A stretch of DNA of 64,000 nucleotides from Gaiellasilicea sp963731615 (lineage in GTDB: Bacteria; Actinomycetota; Thermoleophilia; Gaiellales; Gaiellaceae): contig CAVSWD010000007.1 in assembly GCA_963731615.1 (NCBI GenBank), positions 1-64,000 on the forward strand, in the 5' to 3' direction. Each line of letters opens with the position of its first letter. The stretch's first letter is position 1. Below the pieces are notes generated by a model. The model made no database searches. It was not told where the DNA came from and was given only the letters and a program-made list of their open reading frames with translations. A program made the position numbers and the translations under genes. This document shows positions 8,081 to 16,829 of the stretch, one piece after another.

Positions 8081-8217
8081 TGCACTTGATCAACGTTCTT
8101 GCCCTCACAGCTCCTCCCGAGAGAGCGGTTTTGTCAGCGATGTGGTCAGTAGACCAGCGGCTCGCGCGCTAGGTGAGCTTGGCGATTTCAATCGAGCGCG
8201 CTAACCTCGAATGTTAG

Positions 8218-8376
8218 ATGTTTCGGGCGTTGTACCGGCAGATCGCCAGATTCCTGAACTGGGTCAACGGCACTCGATCCGAGTCGGCCGCATCCCAGGC
8301 CATAAGGGAAGCCGAGCAATACCGCCGGGACATCGAGACTCGCTCGGGCAGCTCGGGCGGCGGCTTGGGGATCTGA
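8218..8376 (+). CDS. Small hypothetical protein, 52 aa
   Basis: ATG 8218 opens a 53-codon frame whose product begins MFRALYRQIARFLNWVNG and ends in a Gly/Ser tail (SGSSGGGLGI). It has an amphipathic basic N-terminus and a middle rich in Ala, Glu and Arg, so it reads like a small membrane-associated or nucleic-acid-binding peptide. No family is recognised. It lies between the direct-repeat segment and the LigD-type gene. The remainder of 8377-8517 holds nothing I can identify. Confidence 0.4.
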   Translation: MFRALYRQIARFLNWVNGTRSESAASQAIREAEQYRRDIETRSGSSGGGLGI

Positions 8377-8517
8377 AGGACGGGTTGCTTACGCCGCGAG
8401 CGGTGCGGCGCTAAAAACTCTGCGAGCTCGTCTCTGATCGTCGTGCGAGCTGGCCGTACTCCGCTGCTGCGAACTTCGCCCTCTCAAGGACCGAGAGAAG
8501 GCCGCTGCCGAGGGGCG

Positions 8518-9411
8518 CTAGCGCAACTGCTTCAGGGCGCGTCCGAGTGCCTGCCCGCCCGCGAGCACGGGCTCGAACAGGTCGCCGTGCTTTTCCACCC
8601 GCTCGAGCGCCTCGCGCATCCCGAAGCGGCGCGGCGTCAGGTCTTCCTTGAGCTCGTCCCAGCGCAGCGGCGTCGAGACCGGCGCGCCCGGCTTCGGCCG
8701 TACTGAGTAGGCCGAGGCGATCGTCTTCCCCCGTGCGTTCTGGCGGTGGTCGACGAGGACGCCCTCGCGCTTCGCTTTCAGCCACTCGGTCGTGACCAGC
8801 CCTGGGTGCTGCTCCTCGAGCCCGCGCGCCACGCGCTCCGCGAACGTGTAGGTCTGCTCATAGGTCGCTCGGCGCGCGATCGGGACGAGCACGTGAATCC
8901 CGTCGGCGCCGCTCGTCTTGACGTAGGACTCGAGCTCGACCCGCTCGAGCTCCTCGCGGATCAGGTGCGCGACACGGATTGCGAGTGCGAAGCCGCCGTC
9001 AGGTGGGTCGAGGTCGAAGAGCACGAAGTCCGGGCGCTCAGGCTTGTCGACGCGCGAGTACCAGGCGTTCATGTCGATGCAGTTCATCTGCACCATCCAG
9101 AGCACCGCCTCCGGCGAGTTGACGAGCGGGAAGTCGACGAGCCGCGACTCGCCCTTGCGGCCGCGCGGGTAGGTGCGGTAGGTGCGAGTCGGGATCCAGG
9201 CGGGCATGCCCTTCGGCGCCTGCTTCTGGAAGTACGACTCCCCGCCCACCCCGTAGGGCGAGCGCTTCATCGTGTACGGCCGGTTGCGCAGATGCGGGAC
9301 GAGCACCGGCGCGATCGTGCGGTAGTACTCGAACAGGTCCTGCTTCGTGATCCCCTCGTCGGGGAACAGGACGCGTTCCGGGCTCGTGAGACGGACCGAT
9401 CGCGGCGCCAC
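8518..9411 (-). CDS. LigD-type polymerase/primase domain protein (NHEJ)
   Basis: A 297-aa stand-alone archaeo-eukaryotic primase-fold polymerase of the bacterial LigD PolDom family, used for gap filling and ribonucleotide insertion in non-homologous end joining. Characteristic stretches are MKRSPYGVGGESYFQKQ, the metal-binding DLDPP (FVLFDLDPPDG), KTSGADGIHVLVPI with the catalytic His, and DHRQNARGKTIASAYSVR. Length matches the free-standing polymerase domain; ligase and nuclease domains and Ku are not in the window. GC-rich and in normal codon style, so it lies outside the low-GC patch. Confidence 0.92.
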   Translation of the reverse strand: MAPRSVRLTSPERVLFPDEGITKQDLFEYYRTIAPVLVPHLRNRPYTMKRSPYGVGGESYFQKQAPKGMPAWIPTRTYRTYPRGRKGESRLVDFPLVNSPEAVLWMVQMNCIDMNAWYSRVDKPERPDFVLFDLDPPDGGFALAIRVAHLIREELERVELESYVKTSGADGIHVLVPIARRATYEQTYTFAERVARGLEEQHPGLVTTEWLKAKREGVLVDHRQNARGKTIASAYSVRPKPGAPVSTPLRWDELKEDLTPRRFGMREALERVEKHGDLFEPVLAGGQALGRALKQLR

Positions 9412-9429
9412 GCCGCGGGTTGTACCGGA

Positions 9430-9633
9430 TTAGGCCAGCTTCAGCGGCGCATTCTGGCGCTTGAACAGATAGACCGGGAAGACGACGATCCAGAGCAGAA
9501 GCGCTCCGACGACCCAGTGCCAGGTCTTGCTGGCAAAGCGGCTGTCGCTGAAGTCCCGCTTCGAGGCATCGATGCCGATCCAGACGATCGAGCCCAGCAG
9601 GAGGGCATACCAGATGAGAACGAACGAGTTCAT
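9430..9633 (-). CDS. Small two-helix membrane protein
   Basis: A 67-aa protein with hydrophobic helices at about residues 3-22 and 41-58, separated by a charged loop (DASKRDFSDSRFASK) and ending in a basic tail. This resembles PLDc_N-like small inner-membrane proteins. It is followed 18 bp later by the LigD-type gene on the same strand and could be cotranscribed. Specific function unknown. Confidence 0.65.
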   Translation of the reverse strand: MNSFVLIWYALLLGSIVWIGIDASKRDFSDSRFASKTWHWVVGALLLWIVVFPVYLFKRQNAPLKLA

Positions 9634-9711
9634 GCTGCGACCCCTTGTCGTCGGTGACCCCTTCGTTATCGCGGCTCCTCTTCTGCCGTCGATCCCTCGA
9701 TCGAGGGACGC

Positions 9712-11712
9712 CTAACCGCTGGCGAGCGCAAGTTGCGGCTCGTCGACCGCAACGACCGCGGCGAGCGCGTCGATCACCACCGGGTCGAACTGCGTGCCCG
9801 CGCGGAGCCGGAGCTCCGCCAGCGCCTGGTCGGGTGACGAGGTCGTCGTCAGGCCGATGTACGCAGCACACGTGCCGATGATGCGTGAGCGGAACGGAAT
9901 CTCCTGGCTGGTGAGCCCGTCCGGATAGCCCGTTCCGTCGAAGCGCTCGTGAATCGAGCGGACAACCCGCGAGACCTTCGCGAGCGCCGGCGCGGAGGAG
10001 AGAATCCGCTCGCCGATGAGCGGATGCCGGTGCAGGAAGCGCGCCTCGTCCTCGGTCAGCGGTTCCTGCTTGCTCAGGATCGAGTCGGGGATCGCAAGCT
10101 TCCCGACCTCGTGCAGCTCCGCTGCCAGTGCGAGATCGGCGACCTCGTCCGCGGAGAGGCTGAGCTGCTGCCCGACCGACCGCACGAGCTCGACGATGTC
10201 GGCGAGGCGGCCCTGCAGGCGCTCGTCCCGCTCGTAGAGTGCGCGCAACAGCACGTCGCGACTCTGCCGCCCGGCAGACGCACGGCGCCCGTCCTTCTCG
10301 TCGTACATGCGGCCGTCCACGAGCCGAAGCGCCTCGGCGACGTCGTCCGCCTCCTCGGGCAGCGCGACGGAGCCTTGCGCTGAGGTGATCCGGAACCCCT
10401 CCCCATGTTCCTGCAACGCCTCGGCCGCCGAAGCCGCAAACGCCTCTCGGCGAGCCGGCTCGACCGCGCCGAGGACGCAGAACTCGTCGCCGCCGATCCG
10501 ATAGACGTCACCGTCGCGTGCGACCGCGGCGGCGAGCTTCTTCGCGAGCCGTGCGAGCAGCGCGTCGCCGGCCGGGTGTCCGAAGCTGTCGTTGTAGCCC
10601 TTGAACCCGTCCAGGTCGAGCAGGATCAGAACCGCAGGCGTCCGGGCACTCAGCTTCGCGCCCAGGTCGTCGATCAGCTTGCGCCGGTTGCCGATGCCTG
10701 TCAGCGGGTCTGTGCGCGCCTCGATCCGCGACGCCGAGAGGAGCCGCAGCTTCTCGCGGAAGCTGAAGGCCATCCGCGCGATCACCGCCAGCATCGAGGT
10801 CGCAGCAAGGAGGGCCGCAGGGGTGTTCAGGGTGCCGAACTGGCCGTAGACGAGGATCGCGAGCGCCGTCAGCCCGAAGACCGCCGGGACCGCCAGCATG
10901 CGGGCGCCTTCGAGCCGGACGGTGCCGAGCTCGCGCACGGGCTGCCAGGCCGCGGCCGTCAGCAGCAGCATCGCAAGCGGCCAGCCGGCGTCGAGGATCG
11001 GGATCGACGAGCCCGACGTCGCCTGGTAGAGAAAGGCGCTGTCGGTGAGGGCGAGGACGGTCGTGCCGGCAACGATGCAGAGCCAGGTGCGATCGAGCCG
11101 CCAGCCGGTCAGCGCGAGCACTGCGACGACGATCCCGAGCAGAAGCGCATCCGCGAGCGGGTAGGCGAGGTTCATGGCCGCGAGCAGCGGCGAGCCGCCG
11201 GTGCTCTCGACGACGGCGCCGAAGAGGACGGTCGCGCCGACGGCGGCCACCGCCAGCGCCGCCAGGATTGCGTCTAGCCAGAGGCTCCGGTCGAAGTGCG
11301 CCGTCCGCGCGCGCACGAGCAGCGCGATCGACGCGTACAGGAACGGATACGAGGCGAGCCAGAACCAGTCGGTGACGGTCGGCGGAGCCGCGTCCTGGTT
11401 CCAGAGGAAGATCGTGTAATAGAAGTCGCCGGCAGCCCAGAGGAGCAACGTCACACCGAGGCAGAGCCACGCGGCGCGCTCCCTGCTCCGGCGCAGCGGC
11501 GAGCTCAAGCAGACGAACGCCGAGCCGACGAGCAGGACGTTGTAGAGCCACTTGGCCGAGTCCGGATCGAGTAGTACCCAGCCGACGTAGAGGCCGAAGA
11601 GCGCGCACAGCCCCCGCAGGAGCCACCGGCCGGGTGGGGACGCGGCGGGTGAGTTCTGGGTGAGGCCACCGCGAGTCGCGAGCAGGGGTCGCGTCGAGGT
11701 AAAAGCCGCCAT
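9712..11712 (-). CDS. Membrane GGDEF plus HD-GYP-like cyclic-di-GMP protein
   Basis: A 666-aa protein. The N-terminal half (about 30-315) has eight or nine predicted membrane helices. A diguanylate cyclase domain follows with DPLTGIGNRR, DLDGFK and an intact GGDEF (407-411), and then an HD-GYP-type domain with HRHPLIGERIL and HERFDGTGYPDG. The key variation is at the metal site: the usual HD reads H534-E535 (LHEVGK), so phosphodiesterase activity may be altered or lost while the cyclase looks intact. ATG 11712 was chosen; a strong AAAGGAGGTG Shine-Dalgarno lies about 35 bp further upstream, so a GTG start there cannot be ruled out. The divergent neighbour is a collagen-like exported protein. 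Confidence 0.9.
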   Translation of the reverse strand: MAAFTSTRPLLATRGGLTQNSPAASPPGRWLLRGLCALFGLYVGWVLLDPDSAKWLYNVLLVGSAFVCLSSPLRRSRERAAWLCLGVTLLLWAAGDFYYTIFLWNQDAAPPTVTDWFWLASYPFLYASIALLVRARTAHFDRSLWLDAILAALAVAAVGATVLFGAVVESTGGSPLLAAMNLAYPLADALLLGIVVAVLALTGWRLDRTWLCIVAGTTVLALTDSAFLYQATSGSSIPILDAGWPLAMLLLTAAAWQPVRELGTVRLEGARMLAVPAVFGLTALAILVYGQFGTLNTPAALLAATSMLAVIARMAFSFREKLRLLSASRIEARTDPLTGIGNRRKLIDDLGAKLSARTPAVLILLDLDGFKGYNDSFGHPAGDALLARLAKKLAAAVARDGDVYRIGGDEFCVLGAVEPARREAFAASAAEALQEHGEGFRITSAQGSVALPEEADDVAEALRLVDGRMYDEKDGRRASAGRQSRDVLLRALYERDERLQGRLADIVELVRSVGQQLSLSADEVADLALAAELHEVGKLAIPDSILSKQEPLTEDEARFLHRHPLIGERILSSAPALAKVSRVVRSIHERFDGTGYPDGLTSQEIPFRSRIIGTCAAYIGLTTTSSPDQALAELRLRAGTQFDPVVIDALAAVVAVDEPQLALASG

Positions 11713-11896
11713 GAACGCGGTATCGTCGCGCCCACCCGGGGCGCGCACCTCCTTTCGAGTGATACGCGGTGCGCGGTTCTGGGGAACCGGTCGGTACCTC
11801 GGGTGAGGGACGTCGACCCACTTGAGTGACCGGTCGCCGCTGCCGATATCCCTCGCGGAGGGCAGAACCCCCCAAGAGCCTGCGGCTCCCTTCAAC
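11713..11896. promoter_or_regulatory. Divergent intergenic region between GGDEF/HD gene and collagen-like gene
   Basis: This 184-bp stretch must hold promoters for both genes. It contains an isolated AAAGGAGGTG on the minus strand (about 11747-11756) without a well-placed start, and on the plus strand repeated CCGGT/ACCGG and GAACC blocks that could pair. The GGGGAACC, GGGTGA and GAACCC pieces recall parts of a cyclic-di-AMP riboswitch, but the conserved 3' block is absent, so no riboswitch is called. Confidence 0.3.
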
Positions 11897-13177
11897 TTGA
11901 GTAAAAAGCTCACACTGCGCCGATTCGTCCACGCCACCATCGCGGCGGCGGTCACGCTCTCGCTCGTCGGCGTCACGATGGCGACCGCGGGACGTCCCCA
12001 GGCCGCCCAGCGGGCGCCGAGACAGCTTGCGCTCGTGGAATCGCACGAGCAGACCGCACAGCCCCGCCCGAAGCGCGGCGTCAAGGACGGCGATCAGGGA
12101 CCGCCCGGCCCGGTCGGGCCGATGGGCCCGCGGGGCGTCGCTGGAGACCCCGGGCCGACCGGCCCGGCAGGCCCGCAGGGCATGCAAGGACTACTCGGAG
12201 AGCAAGGCCCAGTCGGTCCTGCAGGGCCCCATGGTCCCGCAGGGGCGCAGGGCCCACGCGGCGCGGCAGGCCCCGACGGTGATAGAGGTCCCACAGGCGC
12301 GGCCGGCGGCGACGGCGCCCAGGGACCGATCGGGCTCAGAGGCCTGACCGGGCTCCAGGGTCCTGCCGGACAAGACGGCGATGCGGGCGCGACCGGAGCG
12401 ACGGGCCAGGCCGGTGCTACCGGGCCGGCGGGCCCTCAGGGACCGGTCGGACTCACCGGGCCGCAAGGCTCCGACGGGCCGCCAGGAGCCGCTGGGGCAC
12501 AGGGCTCCACCGGATCGCAGGGGCCGCAGGGCCTCGCCGGCTCGCAGGGTGCGCAGGGACCTGCCGGCCCGCAGGGGCCACAGGGACTCACCGGGCCGCA
12601 GGGACCGCAGGGCGCCGACGGGCCACAGGGATCCCAGGGCGTCGCGGGACCAGCGGGTCCAGCAGGCTCGACCGGACCGGTCGGACCGGCAGGACCGCAG
12701 GGACCGGCCGGCGCCAACGGCTCGCAGGGACCGCAGGGAGCTCAAGGCCCTCAGGGATCGCAAGGCCCGCAAGGCGCCGCAGGACCGCAGGGTCCCGCCG
12801 GCCCTGCAACAGATGCACGCGAGGTCTACCGCGACGGCAGCCAGGCGCTCGGCACCTCCGACACGACAGTCGCGACGATGGCGAACGTGGTAGCCGGCTC
12901 GTACGCGATCACCGCCAAGACCATCGCCGATCCCAGCGGCTCGAACTCGGGCTACGTCGTCACCTGCACGCTCTTTGCCGGAGCGACAACACTCGACTCG
13001 GCAGAATTCACGCGCGATGAGCACACGAGCACGCTGACCATGATCGGCACGCATACGTTCGCCTCGACCGGCTCGCTGATCCTCCGCTGCAGGAGCACCG
13101 ACGCCGCCGTGGCGCGCGTGAGCCGGATCTACGCCCTCAAGGTCGCCACGGTCACCCGCGACGCGGTCAGCGGCTAG
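11897..13177 (+). CDS. Exported collagen-like protein
   Basis: About 426 aa from TTG 11897, whose product starts with a basic n-region and a hydrophobic core (LTLRRFVHATIAAAVTLSLV), a credible signal peptide; a frame-compatible TTG at 11822 would add 25 residues ahead of the signal and is less likely. Nucleotides about 12090-12810 encode some 80 Gly-X-Y triplets (GPQGPQG, GPAGPAG and similar), a bacterial collagen triple-helix region. The C-terminal 120 residues (from TDAREVYRDGS) look like a beta-rich globular head. Bacterial collagens are surface or spore-coat filaments. Transcribed away from a cyclic-di-GMP gene, so surface attachment is a possible link. Low-complexity sequence makes assembly errors possible. 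Confidence 0.9.
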   Translation: MSKKLTLRRFVHATIAAAVTLSLVGVTMATAGRPQAAQRAPRQLALVESHEQTAQPRPKRGVKDGDQGPPGPVGPMGPRGVAGDPGPTGPAGPQGMQGLLGEQGPVGPAGPHGPAGAQGPRGAAGPDGDRGPTGAAGGDGAQGPIGLRGLTGLQGPAGQDGDAGATGATGQAGATGPAGPQGPVGLTGPQGSDGPPGAAGAQGSTGSQGPQGLAGSQGAQGPAGPQGPQGLTGPQGPQGADGPQGSQGVAGPAGPAGSTGPVGPAGPQGPAGANGSQGPQGAQGPQGSQGPQGAAGPQGPAGPATDAREVYRDGSQALGTSDTTVATMANVVAGSYAITAKTIADPSGSNSGYVVTCTLFAGATTLDSAEFTRDEHTSTLTMIGTHTFASTGSLILRCRSTDAAVARVSRIYALKVATVTRDAVSG

Positions 13178-13182
13178 CCCGC

Positions 13183-13881
13183 ATGAGTTCGCAGTCCGCC
13201 ACCGAAGCTTCAGGTATGGACAAGCCCGCGAAAGCGACGCCGGCGCCGCGCAAACGGACGACATCGCCGCGGACAGTTGCGCCACGCAAGCGCGCGCCCA
13301 AGCCGGTTGCGCCCGAACCACTCGCGACGAGCGCGGCTGAAGCCAGGAGACCGCAGCGGAAGCGCCTCGCGATCGCCGGCTTCGGCCTCGTCGTCGTTGC
13401 CGCGGTCGGGGCCGCCCTGCTCCTGGCCGGCCGACAGGAGACTGACGCGCCGGTGCAGGAGGCCGTTGCGCCGGCGACGGTGTCGGCCGAGGAGCTCGCG
13501 GCGTTCGCGAGCTCGAACGACGTGCCCGTCTACTGGGCGGGCGCGCTCCGGGGTCGCACGCTCGAGCTGACACGAACCACCACGGGAGCGTTCGTCCGCT
13601 ACCTACCTGCCGGCACGGCGGCCGGCAGCTCGACCCGGGCGCTCACTATCGGGACCTATCCGCTCCGCGACGCATACGGCACGGCGGTGCAGCGCGCCAA
13701 GGGTGCCGCAATGACCTCGCGCCGGACTGCCAACGGCGGCCTCGCCGTGTGGAGCACGAAGCAACCGACGAGCGTCTATGTCGCTTTTCGCGGCGTTCCC
13801 TCGCTGCTCGAGGTGTACGCACCCCGCGCGGCCGAGGCTCGCACGCTCGCGCTGTCCGGCCGACTCCGCCCGATCCGGTAG
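13183..13881 (+). CDS. Membrane-anchored protein of unknown function
   Basis: A 232-aa protein whose ATG lies 5 bp after the collagen-like stop, so the two form an operon. The first 60 residues are Ala/Pro/Lys/Arg-rich and disordered, about 62-83 form one transmembrane helix, and the external 145 residues contain no known motif; FASSNDVPVYWAG and a repeated threonine-rich stretch suggest a small beta fold. The topology suits an accessory factor for the exported collagen-like protein. Function unknown. Confidence 0.75.
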   Translation: MSSQSATEASGMDKPAKATPAPRKRTTSPRTVAPRKRAPKPVAPEPLATSAAEARRPQRKRLAIAGFGLVVVAAVGAALLLAGRQETDAPVQEAVAPATVSAEELAAFASSNDVPVYWAGALRGRTLELTRTTTGAFVRYLPAGTAAGSSTRALTIGTYPLRDAYGTAVQRAKGAAMTSRRTANGGLAVWSTKQPTSVYVAFRGVPSLLEVYAPRAAEARTLALSGRLRPIR

Positions 13882-13896
13882 CGCTACTGTCGGGCG

Positions 13897-15313
13897 GTGA
13901 GACGCCGCCGGCTGAACGCTCCCCTGGCCGGCCCGTCGTCGTGGTGGCTCGAGGAGGCGCGTGCGCACTCCGGCGACGATGTGTCGCCGCCTCTGAGCGG
14001 CGGGCTCGAACTCGACGTCGCGATCGTCGGCGGCGGCTATACGGGGCTCTGGACCGCACTCGTCCTCCGGGAGCGCGAACCGACCCTGCGAGTCGCGGTG
14101 CTCGAGGCGCGGAGGGTCGGTGAGGGTCCGAGCGGTCGTAACGGCGGCTTCCTGCACGGCTACTGGTCGTCGCTCGCAACCCTTCGCGCAGTCCTCGGCG
14201 ACGGCGCGGCGCTTCAGCTCGCGCACGCCTCGAGCGCGATCATCCCTGCCGTTCGCGACTTCTGCGAAGCACGCCGAGAAGACGTCTGGCTGCATGAAGG
14301 CGGGCTGATCCGCGTCTCCGCCTCCCCGGCGGAGGACGCAGCCGTCGAGCGGACGGTTGCGGCGGCGCGCGACCTCGGCGTCGACGAGGAGGCGGTTCCG
14401 CTCGGCCGGGACGAGCTCCACGTCGCGCTGCTTTTCACCTCGTTTCCGCCGGGGCGTCTTCTGCCGCGACGGCGCCACCGTTCAGCCGGCACGGCTTGCG
14501 CTCGCGCTGCGCCGAGCAGCGCTCGACGCCGGCGTCCTCCTCTTCGAGCGGACTCCGGTCACCTGGATCCGGCCGGGAAGACTTGGCACGCGCGGCGGTA
14601 CCGTGCAGACGCCGGAGATCGTGCTGGCGCTGAACGCCTGGGGGACGGGCTGGCCGCTGTCGCGCCGGCAGACGAACTTCGCCAGCGCGGTCGTGCTCAC
14701 CGAGCCGGCGCCGGAGCGCCTCGCGGAGATCGGCTGGACGGGCGGCGAGGCAATCGTCGACGGGCGCATGTTCCTGCACTACTTCCGGACGACGCCGGAC
14801 GGCCGGGTGTTGATGGGAAGCGGCTCCGGCCGGCTCGGGATCGGCGGGCGTGTCGGACAAGGCTTGCTCGACGACGTCCCGGCACAGCGTCGGGCCGAGC
14901 AGGGGCTGCGCGACCTGCTTCCCGCCCTCGCCGACGTGAAGGTCGCCGCCCGCTGGAGCGGGCCGATCGACGTCTCAGCGGACAGGCTGCCGTGGTACGG
15001 CACCGTACCGGGGACCCGCATCCATTACGGAGCCGGCTATTCGGGCAACGGCGTCGGGCCGAGCTGGCTCGGCGGCCAGATCCTCGCGTCACTGGCGACG
15101 CAAGCGGAGGACGAGTGGACTGCGCTCCCCCTCGTCCGGCGCCGCCAACGCCGGCTGCCGCCCGAGCCGCTGCGCTACGCGGGCGGCAGGCTCGTGCGCT
15201 GGGGAACGCTCAGCTCCGAAGAGGCCCGCGCGGCCGGACGGCGCCCGGGAGCGGCAGCTCGTGCCGCGGCGGCGATCCCGCGTCTCCTTCGGCTGCCGAT
15301 CGGGACCCGATGA
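13897..15313 (+). pseudogene. FAD-dependent oxidoreductase (DAO family) with a +1 frameshift
   Basis: GTG 13897 opens a DAO-type amine/amino-acid oxidase: VAIVGGGYTGLWTAL binds FAD, and EGPSGRNGGFLHGYW is typical of gamma-glutamylputrescine-oxidase relatives. After LHVALL the frame fails; the other forward frame continues with SPRFRRGVFCRDGATVQPA through the C-terminal GAGYSGNGVGPSWLGG to a stop at 15313. Removing one T from the TTTT at 14432-14435 rejoins the halves into one protein of about 471 aa. The break is in a homopolymer and resembles others in this window, so sequencing error is more likely than decay. The stop overlaps the next ATG (ATGA). Confidence 0.8.
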
Positions 15314-15939
15314 AGAGGATCGCGGCCGCGTTTGCCGTACTCGCGCTCGCCGGCTGCGGCGGCGCAGAGGCGCCGACCCCGGACGCCGCTCTCGATCCAG
15401 TCCGGCTCGTCGAAGCGCTTCAGGAGGGTGGCTATGTCATCTACCTCCGGCACGCCGCGACGGATCGATCGAAGGACGACGCCGGCGTGATCGACCTCGA
15501 CGACTGCTCGAGCCAGCGCAACCTGAACGACGCCGGGCGACAGCAGGCACGTGAGCTCGGACGCGCTTTCCGTGCGCTCGAGATCCCCGTCGGCGAGGTG
15601 CGGTCGAGCGAGTACTGCCGGACGCGTGAGACGGCCGAGCTCGCCTTCGGGCGCGCGGCGCTCGAGCCCGACCTGACAGGTTTCCCGAACGACGACGCGC
15701 CCGAGTACGCGGCGCGTGTCCGGAGGACGAAGGAACTGCTCGCGACGCCGCCGGACGCGGGCGAGAACACGGTGCTCGTCGCCCACATCAAGAACATCGA
15801 AGCCTCGGCCGGGATCTCGATCGACGAGGGCGAGCTCGCGGTCTTCGAGCCGCTCGGCGGCACCGGCTACCGGTACCGAGGCCAGGTGCCGGCGGCAGCC
15901 TGGCCTCAGCTCGCGGAGGAGCTCAGATCCGGCAGGTAG
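15310..15939 (+). CDS. Histidine-phosphatase-superfamily lipoprotein
   Basis: A 209-aa protein beginning with a lipoprotein signal (AAAFAVLALAGC), so it should be anchored on the outer face. The phosphatase core follows: IYLRHAATD (RHA in place of the common RHG, catalytic His retained), SSEYCRTRETAELAFG, and VLVAHIKNIEASAGI with the second His. Compact members of this superfamily are phosphomonoesterases with varied substrates. It starts within the preceding oxidoreductase stop (ATGA), indicating coupling, and its 3' end overlaps the convergent msrA by 17 nt. Confidence 0.82.
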   Translation: MKRIAAAFAVLALAGCGGAEAPTPDAALDPVRLVEALQEGGYVIYLRHAATDRSKDDAGVIDLDDCSSQRNLNDAGRQQARELGRAFRALEIPVGEVRSSEYCRTRETAELAFGRAALEPDLTGFPNDDAPEYAARVRRTKELLATPPDAGENTVLVAHIKNIEASAGISIDEGELAVFEPLGGTGYRYRGQVPAAAWPQLAEELRSGR

Positions 15940-16390
15940 CCCGGCCGTTCTTGACCAGGTACTGCTGGTGATACTCCTCGGCCGGCCAGAAGGTCGAGGC
16001 CGGGACGATCTCGGTCGCGATCGGCTTGGAGAGACGTGACTGCGCGCGCGCCTTCGACTCCGCCGCGATCTCGGCCTGCTCGGGCGAGTGGGTGAAGATC
16101 GCCGAGCGGTACTGGGTTCCGACGTCCCAACCCTGGCGGTTCTTCTGCGTCGGGTCGTGCAGGTCCCAGAACGTGTCCAGGAGATCGGCGTACGAGACTT
16201 CGGCGGGGTCGAAGGTGACCTCGACGGCCTCCGCATGGCCGGTCGAGCCGCTGCAGACCGTCTTGTAGTCGGGCTCGTCGACGTGGCCGCCGATGTAGCC
16301 GACCTGAACGTCGGTGACCCCCGGCGTGTTGCGGAAGTCGACCTCGACGCTCCAGAAGCAGCCGGCCGCGAGTGTTGCCGTCTCCGTCAT
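15923..16390 (-). CDS. msrA: Peptide methionine sulfoxide reductase MsrA
   Basis: A 155-aa protein that reduces methionine-S-sulfoxide. The catalytic motif reads GCFWSVE near the N-terminus (usually GCFWGxE), followed by VGYIGGH, YKTVCSGSTGHAEAVEVTFDP and YHQQYL, all family signatures; the C-terminal NGRATCRI supplies a possible resolving Cys. Its ATG overlaps the msrB stop by 4 nt (ATGA), so msrB-msrA is a two-gene operon covering both sulfoxide epimers. Confidence 0.96.
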   Translation of the reverse strand: MTETATLAAGCFWSVEVDFRNTPGVTDVQVGYIGGHVDEPDYKTVCSGSTGHAEAVEVTFDPAEVSYADLLDTFWDLHDPTQKNRQGWDVGTQYRSAIFTHSPEQAEIAAESKARAQSRLSKPIATEIVPASTFWPAEEYHQQYLVKNGRATCRI

Positions 16391-16794
16391 GTCCGCTCCA
16401 GGTCGAGCGCGCAGGAGTTGATGCAGTAGCGCTGGCCGGTGGGGCCGGGACCGTCCGGGAAGACGTGTCCGAGATGCCCGCCGCACGCGGCGCACATCAC
16501 CTCCGTGCGGATCATCCCGAACTTGCGGTCGGTCTCGGTGACGACGCTGTCCAGCGACATCGGCTCGACGAAGCTCGGCCAGCCGGTGCCGGAGTCGAAC
16601 TTCGCGTCCGAGCGGAAGAGCTCCGAGCCACAACCCGCGCAGCGGTAGACGCCAGGCTCCTTCGTGTCGACGTACTCACCGGTGAAGGCACGCTCGGTGC
16701 CCTTGCGTCGGAGCACCTCGTACTGCTCCGTCGTCAGCTCGGCGCGCCACTGCTCGTCGGACTTCTGCGTGTCGGTCTTCTGTGTCGTATCCAT
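16387..16794 (-). CDS. msrB: Peptide methionine-R-sulfoxide reductase MsrB
   Basis: A 135-aa zinc-type MsrB. Two CxxC pairs (CAGC and CAAC) bind zinc; FDSGTGWPSF and HLGHVFPDGP are family motifs, and RYCINSCALDL carries the catalytic Cys with an additional Cys in place of the usual Ser/Ala. First gene of the msrB-msrA pair. The product is cytosolic (no signal peptide). Confidence 0.96.
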   Translation of the reverse strand: MDTTQKTDTQKSDEQWRAELTTEQYEVLRRKGTERAFTGEYVDTKEPGVYRCAGCGSELFRSDAKFDSGTGWPSFVEPMSLDSVVTETDRKFGMIRTEVMCAACGGHLGHVFPDGPGPTGQRYCINSCALDLERT

Positions 16795-16829
16795 GCGGAC
16801 ACGGTAGCCGCTGAGTGATTACACGCCGG

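Larger units (their letters stand above)
7245..8152. repeat. Direct-repeat-bounded segment (20-bp repeats at both ends)
   Basis: GTCAGCAATGTGGTCAGTAG at 7245-7264 recurs with one mismatch at 8133-8152 in the same orientation, 888 bp apart. The enclosed DNA is visibly lower in GC than the rest and holds a lipoprotein gene and one weak ORF. This could be a small inserted cassette or a remnant of a larger tRNA-associated element; no transposase or integrase is recognised. Confidence 0.55.

Noticed and set aside
11713..11896. Cyclic-di-AMP or cyclic-di-GMP riboswitch before the collagen-like gene
   Set aside because: Only short fragments (GGGGAACC, GGGTGA, GAACCC) fit; the conserved core and 3' block are absent.
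12090..12810. Tandem DNA repeat array in the collagen-like gene
   Set aside because: The periodicity is explained by Gly-X-Y codons; it is not an independent DNA repeat.
12191..13573. Open frame antisense to the collagen-like gene
   Set aside because: Repeats in it mirror the Gly-X-Y codons on the other strand, so it is a shadow.
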